Below are positions 33,473-41,206 of a DNA stretch of 51,773 nt, piece by piece. Source of the DNA: Verrucomicrobiaceae bacterium (GTDB taxonomy: Bacteria; Verrucomicrobiota; Verrucomicrobiia; Verrucomicrobiales; Verrucomicrobiaceae); the NCBI GenBank assembly GCA_027490195.1, contig JAIXYN010000078.1, forward strand, positions 1-51,773, read 5' to 3'. The first letter of the stretch is position 1, and the number at the start of each line of letters is the position of its first letter. A program made the position numbers and the translations under genes. The notes below the pieces were generated by a model. It saw nothing but the letters and a program-made list of their open reading frames with translations. It made no database searches and was not told where the DNA came from.

Positions 33473-35053
33473 TCAGTCAGCCAAAAGCTTGTTCACCGTG
33501 TAATATGCCATGCGATGCCACAGCGCTGTCCCATCCCGCGCCTTTAGCTTTGGCAGCTCAAACTCATGCACGTAGCCAGTGCGCAACTCCGCACAGAGGA
33601 CCTCCAGCACCAGCCCATCGTCAGACAGCTTCGCACTGGAGATAGCCAGCGGCTTCGCATCCAGCTCATCCCCACCATACTTGCTATGAAAGGGATAGGT
33701 GTAGCTCTGCCCAGTAAGAGTGCCCACGCTCGCCTTGTCCACCGGCAGCGTGAAGGTAAAGCGGAAGCCACTCTTGATGATTTCCATCTTCTGCACCTCC
33801 AGCGGCGTCTTCTTCGTCCACACCACGCGCTGCAAACCAAAGGGCCTGTTCCCCTTGCTGTTCCACCCACGATTCGACTGCCCCACCACCAGCGAGCCGT
33901 CCTGCAAAAAATTCAGCCCCAGCGACGCGCATTGCAGCCCATCCACAAAGGGAAAGCACGCTCCCTGATACTCAGCGCCCACCTTTTCCAGAAACACGCG
34001 GTTCACCCCACTCAGCACGAACTCGCCCAGAAACATTTGCTTCTCAAACGGGCCAAACTTGCCGCCGCTCTTGTCGCACGCGATCCCCGTCCCGCTCTGC
34101 CCCATCTTCACATACGGCAGCCATACCGCAGGCGGCGTGTAGCCCTGCACCGTCTTCATGGCCTCCGCCACCGTGATGCCGTCTGGCTGCTTCGCCGCGA
34201 TCTTCACCGGCGACTCCGGGCGCATCGCATCAGGAATCGATTCCGCATGCGAAAAGTAGGCCCCCTTACGCGCATGCATCAGCGGCGTCGTCGGCATCCA
34301 GTTGCCCTGCTGATCCGTGATGAAGATGTCGCCCTCCGCATTCTGGCCAATGCCACACGGGCTGCGAAAACCCGCACACCACGGCTCCAGCTTGCCCTCC
34401 GGCGTCATGCGCACCACCCATCCGCGCCACAGCGGATGCTTCTCCTCATCGCCCGCGCCCTTCCATGCTTTGCCCATGCTCGAGTTCAGCGAGGTGTACA
34501 GATTTCCCTCTGCATCAAACACCGGCCCATACGCATACTCATGGTATGCCCCCGAGACGCCCCAGCCCGTGGATGCGCTGAGATACTCGTCCGCCTTGCC
34601 GTCGCCATCCACGTCCCGCAGCTTCGTCACTTCAGCGCGCTGCGTCGCATACAGCGCCCCGTCATGCCAAGCAAGACCCAGGATCTCATGCAGCCCGCTC
34701 GCGAACAGCTTGAACTCCGGCTTCGCCACATCGCCCGGATTTTGCGCAATCCACACCTCACCCTTGCGCAGTCCCACCGCCAGCCTGCCATCCGGCAGCA
34801 CCGCGATACCGCTCGCCTCAAAGTTCACCCCCTTTGGCAGCTCATAAGTTTCCGTGCGGTAGTAGTCCGACTGCTCCTGCGCGATGGCTGAAGATGCCAT
34901 TAACAAAAGCGCGAGAGCGAGGTAGGGCGCTTGCTCCCGCAAGCGCCGCCGCAGGCCGGAAACGCTTCGTTGACGGGTTTCGACCTTCGAAGGCTCTATG
35001 ACCTCATGCTGCGGGCTGAGGACAGCCCGCCCTACCTGAAACTCCATCACCAT
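33473..35053 (-). CDS. PQQ-dependent sugar (sorbosone/glucose) dehydrogenase-like propeller with repeat-encoded N-terminus
   Basis: A 526-residue exported beta-propeller. Start at ATG 35053: a strong Shine-Dalgarno AAAGGAGG lies 6-7 bases upstream, and the start overlaps the stop of the cytochrome gene (TGGTGA) by 7 bases, indicating translational coupling. Residues about 4-42 (from VGRAVLSP to LREQAPYL) are translated from a palindromic element (34921-35036), and the hydrophobic core LALALLLMASSAIAQ follows as signal peptide. The mature part has propeller signatures (ASGIAVLPDGRLAVGLRKGEVWIA, LGLAWHDGALYATQRAEVTKLRDVDGDGKAD, GIGQNAEGDIFITDQQGNW). Likely a periplasmic sugar oxidoreductase passing electrons to the upstream cytochrome; PQQ binding is not proven. 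Confidence 0.85.
   Translation of the reverse strand: MVMEFQVGRAVLSPQHEVIEPSKVETRQRSVSGLRRRLREQAPYLALALLLMASSAIAQEQSDYYRTETYELPKGVNFEASGIAVLPDGRLAVGLRKGEVWIAQNPGDVAKPEFKLFASGLHEILGLAWHDGALYATQRAEVTKLRDVDGDGKADEYLSASTGWGVSGAYHEYAYGPVFDAEGNLYTSLNSSMGKAWKGAGDEEKHPLWRGWVVRMTPEGKLEPWCAGFRSPCGIGQNAEGDIFITDQQGNWMPTTPLMHARKGAYFSHAESIPDAMRPESPVKIAAKQPDGITVAEAMKTVQGYTPPAVWLPYVKMGQSGTGIACDKSGGKFGPFEKQMFLGEFVLSGVNRVFLEKVGAEYQGACFPFVDGLQCASLGLNFLQDGSLVVGQSNRGWNSKGNRPFGLQRVVWTKKTPLEVQKMEIIKSGFRFTFTLPVDKASVGTLTGQSYTYPFHSKYGGDELDAKPLAISSAKLSDDGLVLEVLCAELRTGYVHEFELPKLKARDGTALWHRMAYYTVNKLLAD
34921..35036. repeat. 116-bp palindromic element inside a coding sequence
   Basis: The element is bounded by GGTAGGGC (34921-34928) and its complement GCCCTACC (35029-35036). 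Inside, CGCTTGC (34928-34934) pairs with GCAAGCG (34939-34945), and GCGGGCT (35011-35017) pairs with AGCCCGC (35024-35030). The whole lies in the N-terminal codons of the sorbosone-DH-like gene without breaking the frame. It shares the CGCTTGC/GCAAGCG hairpin with the ileS element at 1949-1987, so the two may be related. Confidence 0.75.
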
Positions 35054-37269
35054 GACAAAACCTCCTTTGTTAGCTTTCCGTTTTTGCTGATCACATGCTC
35101 AAAGCAACCCTTCACCGGACGCAGCGTGTCCTCCACCGGCTGGCCATTCTCCCGGTAGCGAAACGTCGGCACCCCATCCTTGCTCAGCGTATAGCCGCCA
35201 TAGACACGCTCTCCAGTGGCCGCAGGCAGCGCCTTCACATCCGTCCCCAGCGGCTTGATCGGCGGCATGGATCGATCCTGCCAGTTGCTCATCGCATCCA
35301 GGAATCGGCCTTTCCAAATCACCGTCCACTGGCTCGTCTTCGCATCAAACAGCGCATTCAGCCCGCCCGGAAAGCCCACACCAATGCCATGCGTGCCAGC
35401 CCCTTCGATGAAGCTGCGGAAGACGATCACACGCTTTTCCACCTCAGGCTTCAACTCAAAATCCTCCGAAGACATCAGCCCCTCCGGCAGCGGCTGACCT
35501 TCGACTTCACGCAGATAAGTCCAGATACTCTCAATCTCCTGATCTGCTTTTTTGCGACCCACAAACATCGGCGGCATCACAGTCCCCGGCTGCGTCACCT
35601 GCGGATTCAGCAGCAGCTCCTTGAAATACTCCGGCTGCAACCGCTCCGCCGTATGCGTCAGCCGGATGACCGGCGGGCCCAGCGATTTACGTTCCTTCAG
35701 TCCATGGCAAGACACACACGCCAGCCCCTTCGCACCCAGCAACTGACGCCCCGCCTCCGCGCGATGGTGCTTGGCCAAACCGCTGACATCAATCTCAAAC
35801 GGCTTCTCCAGCGCATCCGCCTCATTCAGCCACGCGATCATCATCTCCGTGTGCTCACGCCCAAAGCTGGGCATGTGCGTATCCATGTAAGGCCGCACAC
35901 TGCCATCCTTGCCCCACAGTACTTTTTCAAACCAACCCCGCGTCAGCTTGCGCCCCACCTTGTCCAGATTCGGCGGCAAATTTCCCAGTTGGCCCAGCGA
36001 CTCCGCCGTTGAATCATTCACGCCAAAATACTGCGCGCGCGGATCCTCCGGCCCGCCTTTGCCATCGCGGTCATGGCACGCGTAGCAGTTCAGCCGCGTC
36101 ATCTGCCAGTCCACTTTCTCCTGCGCCGTCAGCTTCGGCACCTCCTCCTTCTGCACCATCGTCAGCGCTAGTTTGAGCGCACGCTTTTGCAGATCATTCA
36201 AATCAAAGCGCGGCGAGCCCGAAGGCTGCTTCTCCGCGAGACATCCTTTGTCCAGCACCAGGTCTGCCACCCGTTTTGTAGTCCCGGCTTTAGCCGGTTC
36301 TGGGGTTCCAGATAAGACCGGGACTACTGAACCCATCTTGTGACAAGCCACACAATTCATCTCCTGAAAAATCTTCCGCCCTTTCTCCACCCCCTGCGCC
36401 GGGATCTTCAAAGCCGCACGCGCCGCTGCCTTCTCCTTAACACGCCCCACATGCAGATAGGCAGCAATGTCAGACGCCTCTTGCGCCGAAAGCCGCATGT
36501 CCGGCATGCGCCCTGAAGGCCGCACCGCCAGCGGGTTCTTCAGAAAATGCGACAACGCTGTGAAGTCATAAGCATCCGCCAGCGCGATTGGCACGGACGC
36601 ATTCCCCGGCTTTTCAAACTCCGCATCCGCCGCCACCTTCGGTGGTCGCACATCCTTGGCAGGCTCATGGCAGGCCACGCAGCCAACCTTGTGGTACAGT
36701 TCCTTGCCGCGTTCCACATCCCCAGCAGGCACCTTCGGCAGGGCCTGGTTCAGGCTGCTGAGATACTCCACCAGCGCCTCCACCTTCTCTTCATCACCTT
36801 CCGCCCCCGCAAACAATCCCGGCATCTGCGTGCCCTTCTTCCGCGACTGCGGACTGCGAATCATCTGCCACAACGTGTCGGGATCAAGCCGCGAACCCAC
36901 CGCACTCAGATCCGGCCCCGCCTTGGGCTTCAGCCGTTCTTCCCATGCCTTTGGCACCGCATGGCAGGTCGTGCAGTTCAGTTCCGCCATCAACAGCAGC
37001 CCACCATTCACCAGCGACTCATCTGGGTCCTCTGGAATGTGAAACTGATCAAACGTGTAAACAAACGCATGATTGATCGGCTCCGCCTGCAAAGGATGAG
37101 AGAGCGCTGGCGACGTGCTGATAAGAAAGGACGCCAGCAGCAGTGCTGAATGACGAAACCAGAATGAGGAATGACGAACGAATGACGAAATTCGAATGAC
37201 GAACGAGGGCATGATTTCGGATTCCGGCATGGGTTGTTGCTTCGTCATTCTGAATTCTGGTTTCGTCAT
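35047..37269 (-). CDS. Exported pentaheme c-type cytochrome
   Basis: About 740 residues from the ATG at 37269, 10 bases after the pfpI-like stop; ATGs at 37248, 37230 and 37212 are alternatives. The N-terminus (SFVIRISSFVRHSSF, then WFRHSALLLASFLISTSPALS) is a signal peptide largely translated from the TTCGTCATTC-type repeat. Five heme motifs are visible: CTTCH, CVACH (in GCVACHEPAKD), CVACH (in NCVACHKMG), CYACH (in NCYACHDRDG) and CVSCH. A palindromic element (36278-36327) adds about 17 residues after the third. A C-terminal domain (KPEVEKRVIVFRSFIEGAGTHG) is a known feature of such Verrucomicrobia/Planctomycetes proteins. A periplasmic electron-transfer partner of the sorbosone-DH-like protein is inferred. 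Confidence 0.85.
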   Translation of the reverse strand: MTKPEFRMTKQQPMPESEIMPSFVIRISSFVRHSSFWFRHSALLLASFLISTSPALSHPLQAEPINHAFVYTFDQFHIPEDPDESLVNGGLLLMAELNCTTCHAVPKAWEERLKPKAGPDLSAVGSRLDPDTLWQMIRSPQSRKKGTQMPGLFAGAEGDEEKVEALVEYLSSLNQALPKVPAGDVERGKELYHKVGCVACHEPAKDVRPPKVAADAEFEKPGNASVPIALADAYDFTALSHFLKNPLAVRPSGRMPDMRLSAQEASDIAAYLHVGRVKEKAAARAALKIPAQGVEKGRKIFQEMNCVACHKMGSVVPVLSGTPEPAKAGTTKRVADLVLDKGCLAEKQPSGSPRFDLNDLQKRALKLALTMVQKEEVPKLTAQEKVDWQMTRLNCYACHDRDGKGGPEDPRAQYFGVNDSTAESLGQLGNLPPNLDKVGRKLTRGWFEKVLWGKDGSVRPYMDTHMPSFGREHTEMMIAWLNEADALEKPFEIDVSGLAKHHRAEAGRQLLGAKGLACVSCHGLKERKSLGPPVIRLTHTAERLQPEYFKELLLNPQVTQPGTVMPPMFVGRKKADQEIESIWTYLREVEGQPLPEGLMSSEDFELKPEVEKRVIVFRSFIEGAGTHGIGVGFPGGLNALFDAKTSQWTVIWKGRFLDAMSNWQDRSMPPIKPLGTDVKALPAATGERVYGGYTLSKDGVPTFRYRENGQPVEDTLRPVKGCFEHVISKNGKLTKEVLSW
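36278..36327. repeat. 50-bp palindromic element inside the cytochrome gene
   Basis: GTAGTCCCGG (36278-36287) and CCGGGACTAC (36318-36327) are a perfect 10-bp inverted repeat; the similarity extends inwards (CTTTA against TAAGA, imperfect). On the minus strand it is read in frame as roughly VVPVLSGTPEPAKAGTT, immediately after the third heme motif (NCVACHKMG). The gene stays open on both sides. Confidence 0.75.
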
Positions 37270-37270
37270 T
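37147..37270. repeat. Cluster of GAATGACGAA / TTCGTCATTC repeats spanning the cytochrome start
   Basis: Within 124 bases there are four copies of AATGACGAA on the plus strand (from 37148 to about 37203) and two of the reverse form (TTCGTCATT, about 37240-37270). They cover the start-codon region and the signal-peptide codons of the cytochrome gene (minus strand). Because all three frames of TTCGTCATTC are open (FVI, SSF, RHS), the DNA can be read through in any frame. Confidence 0.8.
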
Positions 37271-37279
37271 TGCCCGCTC

Positions 37280-37855
37280 TCAAACGCCCATACGCGTTCT
37301 TTCCTGATCCAGCGCCTTGATCCACGGCGCAATGAAATGGCCCGAATCATGATACGTGCGGCCGGAGTACATGTGCTGATCAATGACACACGGCTCGTTA
37401 ACGTAGATGCCGCCGCAGATTTCGAGGTCAAATTTGCATTTGGCGACGGTGGCCATGCGGAGGCCTTTCACAATGTCCGCACGCGCCGGGATTTCCACGC
37501 CGTGGCACACGCTGGCGCAGGGCTTCTTCTGCTCCCAGAACCATTTCGTGATGCGCAGCAGGTCAGCGTCTTCACGGATGTACTCAGGTGCCCGGCCACC
37601 GCTGAAGAAGATGCCGACGTATTCTTCGGGATTGATGTCCTTAAAGGCGATGTCGGCATCAATGCTGTAGCCTTCCCACTCCTTGGTGATAGTCCAGCCG
37701 GGCTTGATTTCGTGCAGCACCATCTGGTATTTCCGTTTTTCCGGCGCGGCGACGACGGGCTTGTAGCCGCCTTCGATGAGACGATAAAAAGGATAGAGCG
37801 TGTCAACGGTTTCGGTGGCGTCACCGACGATGATAAGGACTTTGGCTTCGGACAT
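37280..37855 (-). CDS. DJ-1/PfpI family protein
   Basis: A 191-residue cytoplasmic protein starting MSEAKVLIIVGDATETVDTL. The nucleophile elbow with the conserved Cys reads PCASVCHGVEIPARADIV (Cys followed by His), and YVGIFFSGGRAPEYIR is the preceding strand-turn. The layout is the glutamine-amidotransferase-like fold of the PfpI/DJ-1/ThiJ group, which includes proteases, chaperones and deglycases; the exact activity cannot be told. Located 10 bases before the preferred cytochrome start, so probably cotranscribed with the redox genes. Confidence 0.88.
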   Translation of the reverse strand: MSEAKVLIIVGDATETVDTLYPFYRLIEGGYKPVVAAPEKRKYQMVLHEIKPGWTITKEWEGYSIDADIAFKDINPEEYVGIFFSGGRAPEYIREDADLLRITKWFWEQKKPCASVCHGVEIPARADIVKGLRMATVAKCKFDLEICGGIYVNEPCVIDQHMYSGRTYHDSGHFIAPWIKALDQERTRMGV

Positions 37856-37891
37856 GGTGTGTAGTGTGGTGGTTAAAGTTAGTTGTTTGGG

Positions 37892-38386
37892 TTAATCTGT
37901 CTCTCTGAAATAGAAAATGCCTTTTTCTTGGTCGATCCAAATTTCGGGAACGGAACAGCCAGGCTCTCCTACATGCAGTCCTCGCTTGAGCGTTCCTGGG
38001 TTAAACCAAGGCGTTGGCTTGAGCATGGAATTCTCCACGTAATCAACATGATCAACTTGTTCGACTGAGGGCTTCTCCTGGTTCGGCATGCTTTTATCAT
38101 GCCATTTCAAGACTTCAGCGACATGCTGCTCACAAACCGAAACCGGGGCCTCAAATCGCACCAGCAACTCGAAGGCAAATCCAAATGAATAACGCGCGAC
38201 ATGAATTTTTTGCGCGGTGCTCGGGAATGGGAACTGGATGCCTTGTTTGAGAGCTTCATCACGCGACATTGGCACATCATGGCGCTCAATCGTCGGCCTG
38301 GCACATCTGGCAGCAGTCATCGCGAAAAACACGATCACTGCCATCAATGTCCAAAGTCCCCAATGCCTGAATTTGTAAGTCATCAT
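37892..38386 (-). CDS. Hypothetical membrane-anchored protein
   Basis: A 164-residue protein (ATG 38386, or the adjacent ATG 38383) with one N-terminal hydrophobic segment (WGLWTLMAVIVFFAMTAARC) ending in Cys, which could be a signal peptide, an anchor or a poor lipobox. The rest is soluble with a mixed alpha/beta look (YSFGFAFELLVRFEAPVSVCEQHV). No family recognised. It lies 36 bases before the pfpI-like start on the same strand and 10 bases after the stop of the isomerase gene. Confidence 0.6.
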   Translation of the reverse strand: MMTYKFRHWGLWTLMAVIVFFAMTAARCARPTIERHDVPMSRDEALKQGIQFPFPSTAQKIHVARYSFGFAFELLVRFEAPVSVCEQHVAEVLKWHDKSMPNQEKPSVEQVDHVDYVENSMLKPTPWFNPGTLKRGLHVGEPGCSVPEIWIDQEKGIFYFRETD

Positions 38387-38396
38387 TTGATGATGA

Positions 38397-39302
38397 TCAC
38401 ATCTGCGTGACGATTGAATCTAAATAATCTCTACCGCGCACGATTTCCGCCGTCGTTTCTGCGGCGGTCGGCAGAATGGGAATGCCACGTGGCGTGGGGT
38501 GCATGAAGATCTCCGTCGGCCCGGTGAAGTTGATCGCCTTCAGCGCCTGCAGCAGCGGCTTCCAGTCCAGCTTGCCACGCCCGGGCATCTGCTGCAGTTC
38601 CTCCGCCTTCGGCATCGCCTTGGAGCAGCTCATGCCATACTCCCAAGCATAGAAGAGCGTCATCTTCTGGCCGATGTGTTGGATGAGGTCCGCCTGCAGC
38701 GCTGCATCCTGCGGCAGATGATACGGCGCAAATGCAATGCCGATGCCCGGCGTATCACGAATGCCATCTGCCAGCCAACGCAGTGAATCCGGCGTATCGA
38801 TCAGATTGTTGATATGGTTCTCGATGCCAAGCGTCACACCATTCTCCGCAGCCAACGCCGCATGCGGCTTCATTTTCTCCACGAAGGCCTTCACGTTCAG
38901 CTTGAGCTGTTCCGGCGACACCTTCCAGTCCCCCGCCCCACCCGCCACGATCAACGAGCCGCCCATCTTCTTCACAAAACCAATCTCCTCCGTGAGCTTG
39001 AACGGCCCCAGATCATAACGCGTCGTGCCGCCAAAGCTCAGCCCCTGGTCCTTGAGCATGGCCGCAAACTTGTCATGGCCGATGGCATCCACCTCCTCAC
39101 GCTGCGTGCCATGCTTCTTCGGCCACAGCTCAATGGCCGTGGCCCCCGTCTTCTTCACTTCCGGCAATATCTCAGCCAGCGGCAGGCTCCCATACATTGA
39201 AGAAGCCAGCATGTAATTTAGCTTCCACGGCACCTCCGCCGCACACACAGGTGCAACGGCAAGCGCAGACAATGATTGCAGGAAGCGGCGTCGGTTGGTC
39301 AT
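38397..39302 (-). CDS. Sugar phosphate isomerase/epimerase (xylose-isomerase-like TIM barrel), Tat-exported
   Basis: A 301-residue protein with a twin-arginine-type signal (MTNRRRFLQSLSALAVAPVCA). The mature domain is an AP-endonuclease-2/xylose-isomerase TIM barrel: ATAIELWPKKHG, then LGIENHINNLIDTPDSLRWL with the metal-binding Glu-x-His pattern, GIAFAPYHLP, and TLFYAWEYG. Such proteins are abundant in Planctomycetes/Verrucomicrobia catabolic clusters. Substrate unknown. First gene of the minus-strand run that continues into pfpI-like and cytochrome genes. Confidence 0.88.
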   Translation of the reverse strand: MTNRRRFLQSLSALAVAPVCAAEVPWKLNYMLASSMYGSLPLAEILPEVKKTGATAIELWPKKHGTQREEVDAIGHDKFAAMLKDQGLSFGGTTRYDLGPFKLTEEIGFVKKMGGSLIVAGGAGDWKVSPEQLKLNVKAFVEKMKPHAALAAENGVTLGIENHINNLIDTPDSLRWLADGIRDTPGIGIAFAPYHLPQDAALQADLIQHIGQKMTLFYAWEYGMSCSKAMPKAEELQQMPGRGKLDWKPLLQALKAINFTGPTEIFMHPTPRGIPILPTAAETTAEIVRGRDYLDSIVTQM

Positions 39303-39389
39303 GCGTGATTAAACGCCACCATGGCCAGCACTTCATTCAGACTTTGAATTACCTTCTTCAGGTTTTGCGGCAGCTCTTTGCAGCCCCCA

Positions 39390-40655
39390 TTATCTATCTT
39401 GCACACGCTCAAGCTGCGCACCCAGTGCGGCCAGCTTGTCATCCAGGTGCTCATACCCACGATCAATGTGATAGAGGCGATTGATCTCCGTCTTGCCCTC
39501 TGCCACCAGCCCGGCGAGCACCAGCGCGGCTGACGCACGCAGATCGGAAGCCATCACCGGCGCGCCCTTCATCTGGCTGCCACCACGAATACGCGCAGTC
39601 GCCCCCTGAAGATCAATATTAGCCCCCATGCGCTTCATCTCAGCGCAGTGCATGAAGCGCTGCGGGAAGATGGTTTCCGTGATCGTGCTGGTGTCATTGA
39701 TCACACAGGCCAGCGCGCACATCTGCGCCTGCATATCCGTGGGAAATCCAGGATAGCAGAGCGTCGTGAGATCAAATCCCTTGGCGTTCGGATTCGGCCG
39801 CACCGTGATGCTGTCCTTGGTGATGTCGATGGGGAAGCCGCATTTAATCAAAGCATCCGTGACAGCCTTCATGTGTTCCGGCATGACGCGCTTAAGCGTC
39901 ACCCCCTCGCCGAGCATCGCACCCGCCACGAGGAAGGTGCCTGCCTCGATCCGGTCCGGGATGACGGTATGTTCAGCGCCGTGCAGTTCCTTCACGCCTT
40001 CAATGGTGATGCGGTTCGTGCCTGCGCCTTCGATCTTCGCCCCCATCTTGACGAGGAAGTTTGCCAGATCCTCCACTTCAGGCTCAGCCGCAGCGCCTTC
40101 AATAGTCGTGACGCCTTTGGCAAGCACAGCGGCCATCATGACATTGTCTGTGCCCAATACGGTTGATCCATGCTTGCCCATGAGATTCATCGGCCCGCCC
40201 TTGAAACCCTTTTTGGCGTTCACAAAGATGTCGCCACCTTCCACGAGGATTTGAGCACCCAACGCTTCGAGTCCTTTAAGATGCAGATCGACCGGGCGAT
40301 CCCCAATGACGCAGCCTCCCGGCAGTGAAACCGTGCATTTCTTCAGACGTCCCGTGAGCGGCCCAAGGACACAGATCGACGCACGCATTTTGCGGACGAG
40401 ATCATAAGGCGCCACAGACTTGATCTTCTCCGCCTTCACCACCACCACGCCGCTGGCGCGCTCGACCTCGGCACCCAGTTCGCCCAGAATGCGGACCATG
40501 TAGTTCGTATCGCTGAGATCCGGCACGCGGCGGATGGTACAGGTGTCCTTGGTCAGCAGCGTGGCCGCGAGAATGGGCAACGAGGAGTTCTTAGAGCCGC
40601 TGATGTTGATGCGGCCCTTAAGAGGTGCGCCGCCGTGAACGATGAGTTTTTCCAT
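39390..40655 (-). CDS. murA: UDP-N-acetylglucosamine 1-carboxyvinyltransferase
   Basis: A 421-residue cytoplasmic enzyme from the ATG at 40655 that transfers enolpyruvate from PEP to UDP-GlcNAc, the first committed step of peptidoglycan synthesis. K22 and N23 are in SGSKNSSLPILAA. The catalytic Cys115 is exactly at the usual position in LPGGCVIGDRPVDLHL, so the enzyme is expected to be fosfomycin-sensitive. FPTDMQAQ and SDLRASAALVLAGLVAEG are the later family signatures. It is divergent from the blaI-type repressor gene; the 138-base gap holds two operator-like dyads. Confidence 0.97.
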   Translation of the reverse strand: MEKLIVHGGAPLKGRINISGSKNSSLPILAATLLTKDTCTIRRVPDLSDTNYMVRILGELGAEVERASGVVVVKAEKIKSVAPYDLVRKMRASICVLGPLTGRLKKCTVSLPGGCVIGDRPVDLHLKGLEALGAQILVEGGDIFVNAKKGFKGGPMNLMGKHGSTVLGTDNVMMAAVLAKGVTTIEGAAAEPEVEDLANFLVKMGAKIEGAGTNRITIEGVKELHGAEHTVIPDRIEAGTFLVAGAMLGEGVTLKRVMPEHMKAVTDALIKCGFPIDITKDSITVRPNPNAKGFDLTTLCYPGFPTDMQAQMCALACVINDTSTITETIFPQRFMHCAEMKRMGANIDLQGATARIRGGSQMKGAPVMASDLRASAALVLAGLVAEGKTEINRLYHIDRGYEHLDDKLAALGAQLERVQDR

Positions 40656-40728
40656 GTATAAATGCTTTGTGCTGCGGAATGAGACCCTGGCAAGCCATTC
40701 TTCGATTTCCTCACACAAGAATGACCGA

Positions 40729-40789
40729 TTGAAAAAAGTTCTTGTCCGTTCGGATTACATGCGTAATCCTAGGATCACGTTTGTAATCC
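40729..40789 (+). promoter_or_regulatory. Promoter with two tandem operator dyads for the BlaI-type repressor
   Basis: Two 18-bp dyads lie head to tail: GGATTACATGCGTAATCC (40752-40769, perfect palindrome) and GGATCACGTTTGTAATCC (40772-40789, one arm mismatch). They are 20 bases apart centre to centre, about two helical turns, which favours cooperative binding on one face. The core TTAC-N4-GTAA resembles the TACA/TGTA-type half-sites of BlaI/MecI. A TTGAAA at 40729-40734 could be the -35, placing the -10 inside the first dyad. The second ends 4 bases before the blaI start, so autorepression is likely. Confidence 0.65.
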
Positions 40790-40793
40790 GCCC

Positions 40794-41198
40794 ATGCCAC
40801 GCCGCGCACCCACTCCCCCAGCCCCGAAGATTTCCGATGCCGAATGGACCGTCATGAAAGTCCTGTGGGAGCGCGGCACCAGCACGCTTGCCGAAGTGGT
40901 CAAAGATCTTGAAGGCCGCCTGCACTGGAAGCCCCGCACCGTGCAAAGCCTCATCCGCCGCCTCACGGACAAAGGTGCCCTTGCCGTCGAAACCGTGGGC
41001 CGTGAATTCCGCTACTCCCCCGCCGTGGCCCAGGACCATTGCCAGCACGAAGAGAGCCGCAGTTTCCTTGATCGCGTCTTCAATGGCCGCCTCACCCCCT
41101 TCGTCGCTGGACTCATGGACCGCGAAGATGTCTCGCAAGATGACCTAGCCGCGCTGCGTGAAGTGCTGGATCAGGCCGAGAAGAAACTGAAAAAATAG
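40794..41198 (+). CDS. BlaI/MecI-family transcriptional repressor
   Basis: A 134-residue winged-helix repressor. The DNA-binding domain reads ISDAEWTVMKVLWERGTSTL, then VVKDLEGRLHWKPRTVQSLIRRLTDKGALAVE, and matches BlaI/MecI closely. The C-terminal dimerisation region (SRSFLDRVFNGRLTPFVAGLM) precedes a charged tail. BlaI proteins dimerise on dyad operators and are inactivated by proteolysis started by an M56 sensor. The M56 gene follows 8 bases later, as expected. Confidence 0.93.
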   Translation: MPRRAPTPPAPKISDAEWTVMKVLWERGTSTLAEVVKDLEGRLHWKPRTVQSLIRRLTDKGALAVETVGREFRYSPAVAQDHCQHEESRSFLDRVFNGRLTPFVAGLMDREDVSQDDLAALREVLDQAEKKLKK

Positions 41199-41206
41199 TC
41201 CGAACC

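Noticed and set aside
33566..34891. 441-codon plus-strand frame opposite the sorbosone-DH-like gene
   Set aside because: Shadow frame, Arg/His-rich, no start signals; the minus-strand gene has an excellent Shine-Dalgarno sequence and domain matches.
37270..37431. N-terminal extension of the cytochrome frame
   Set aside because: It overlaps the PfpI-like gene in another frame and is not protein-like; the true start is at or after 37269.
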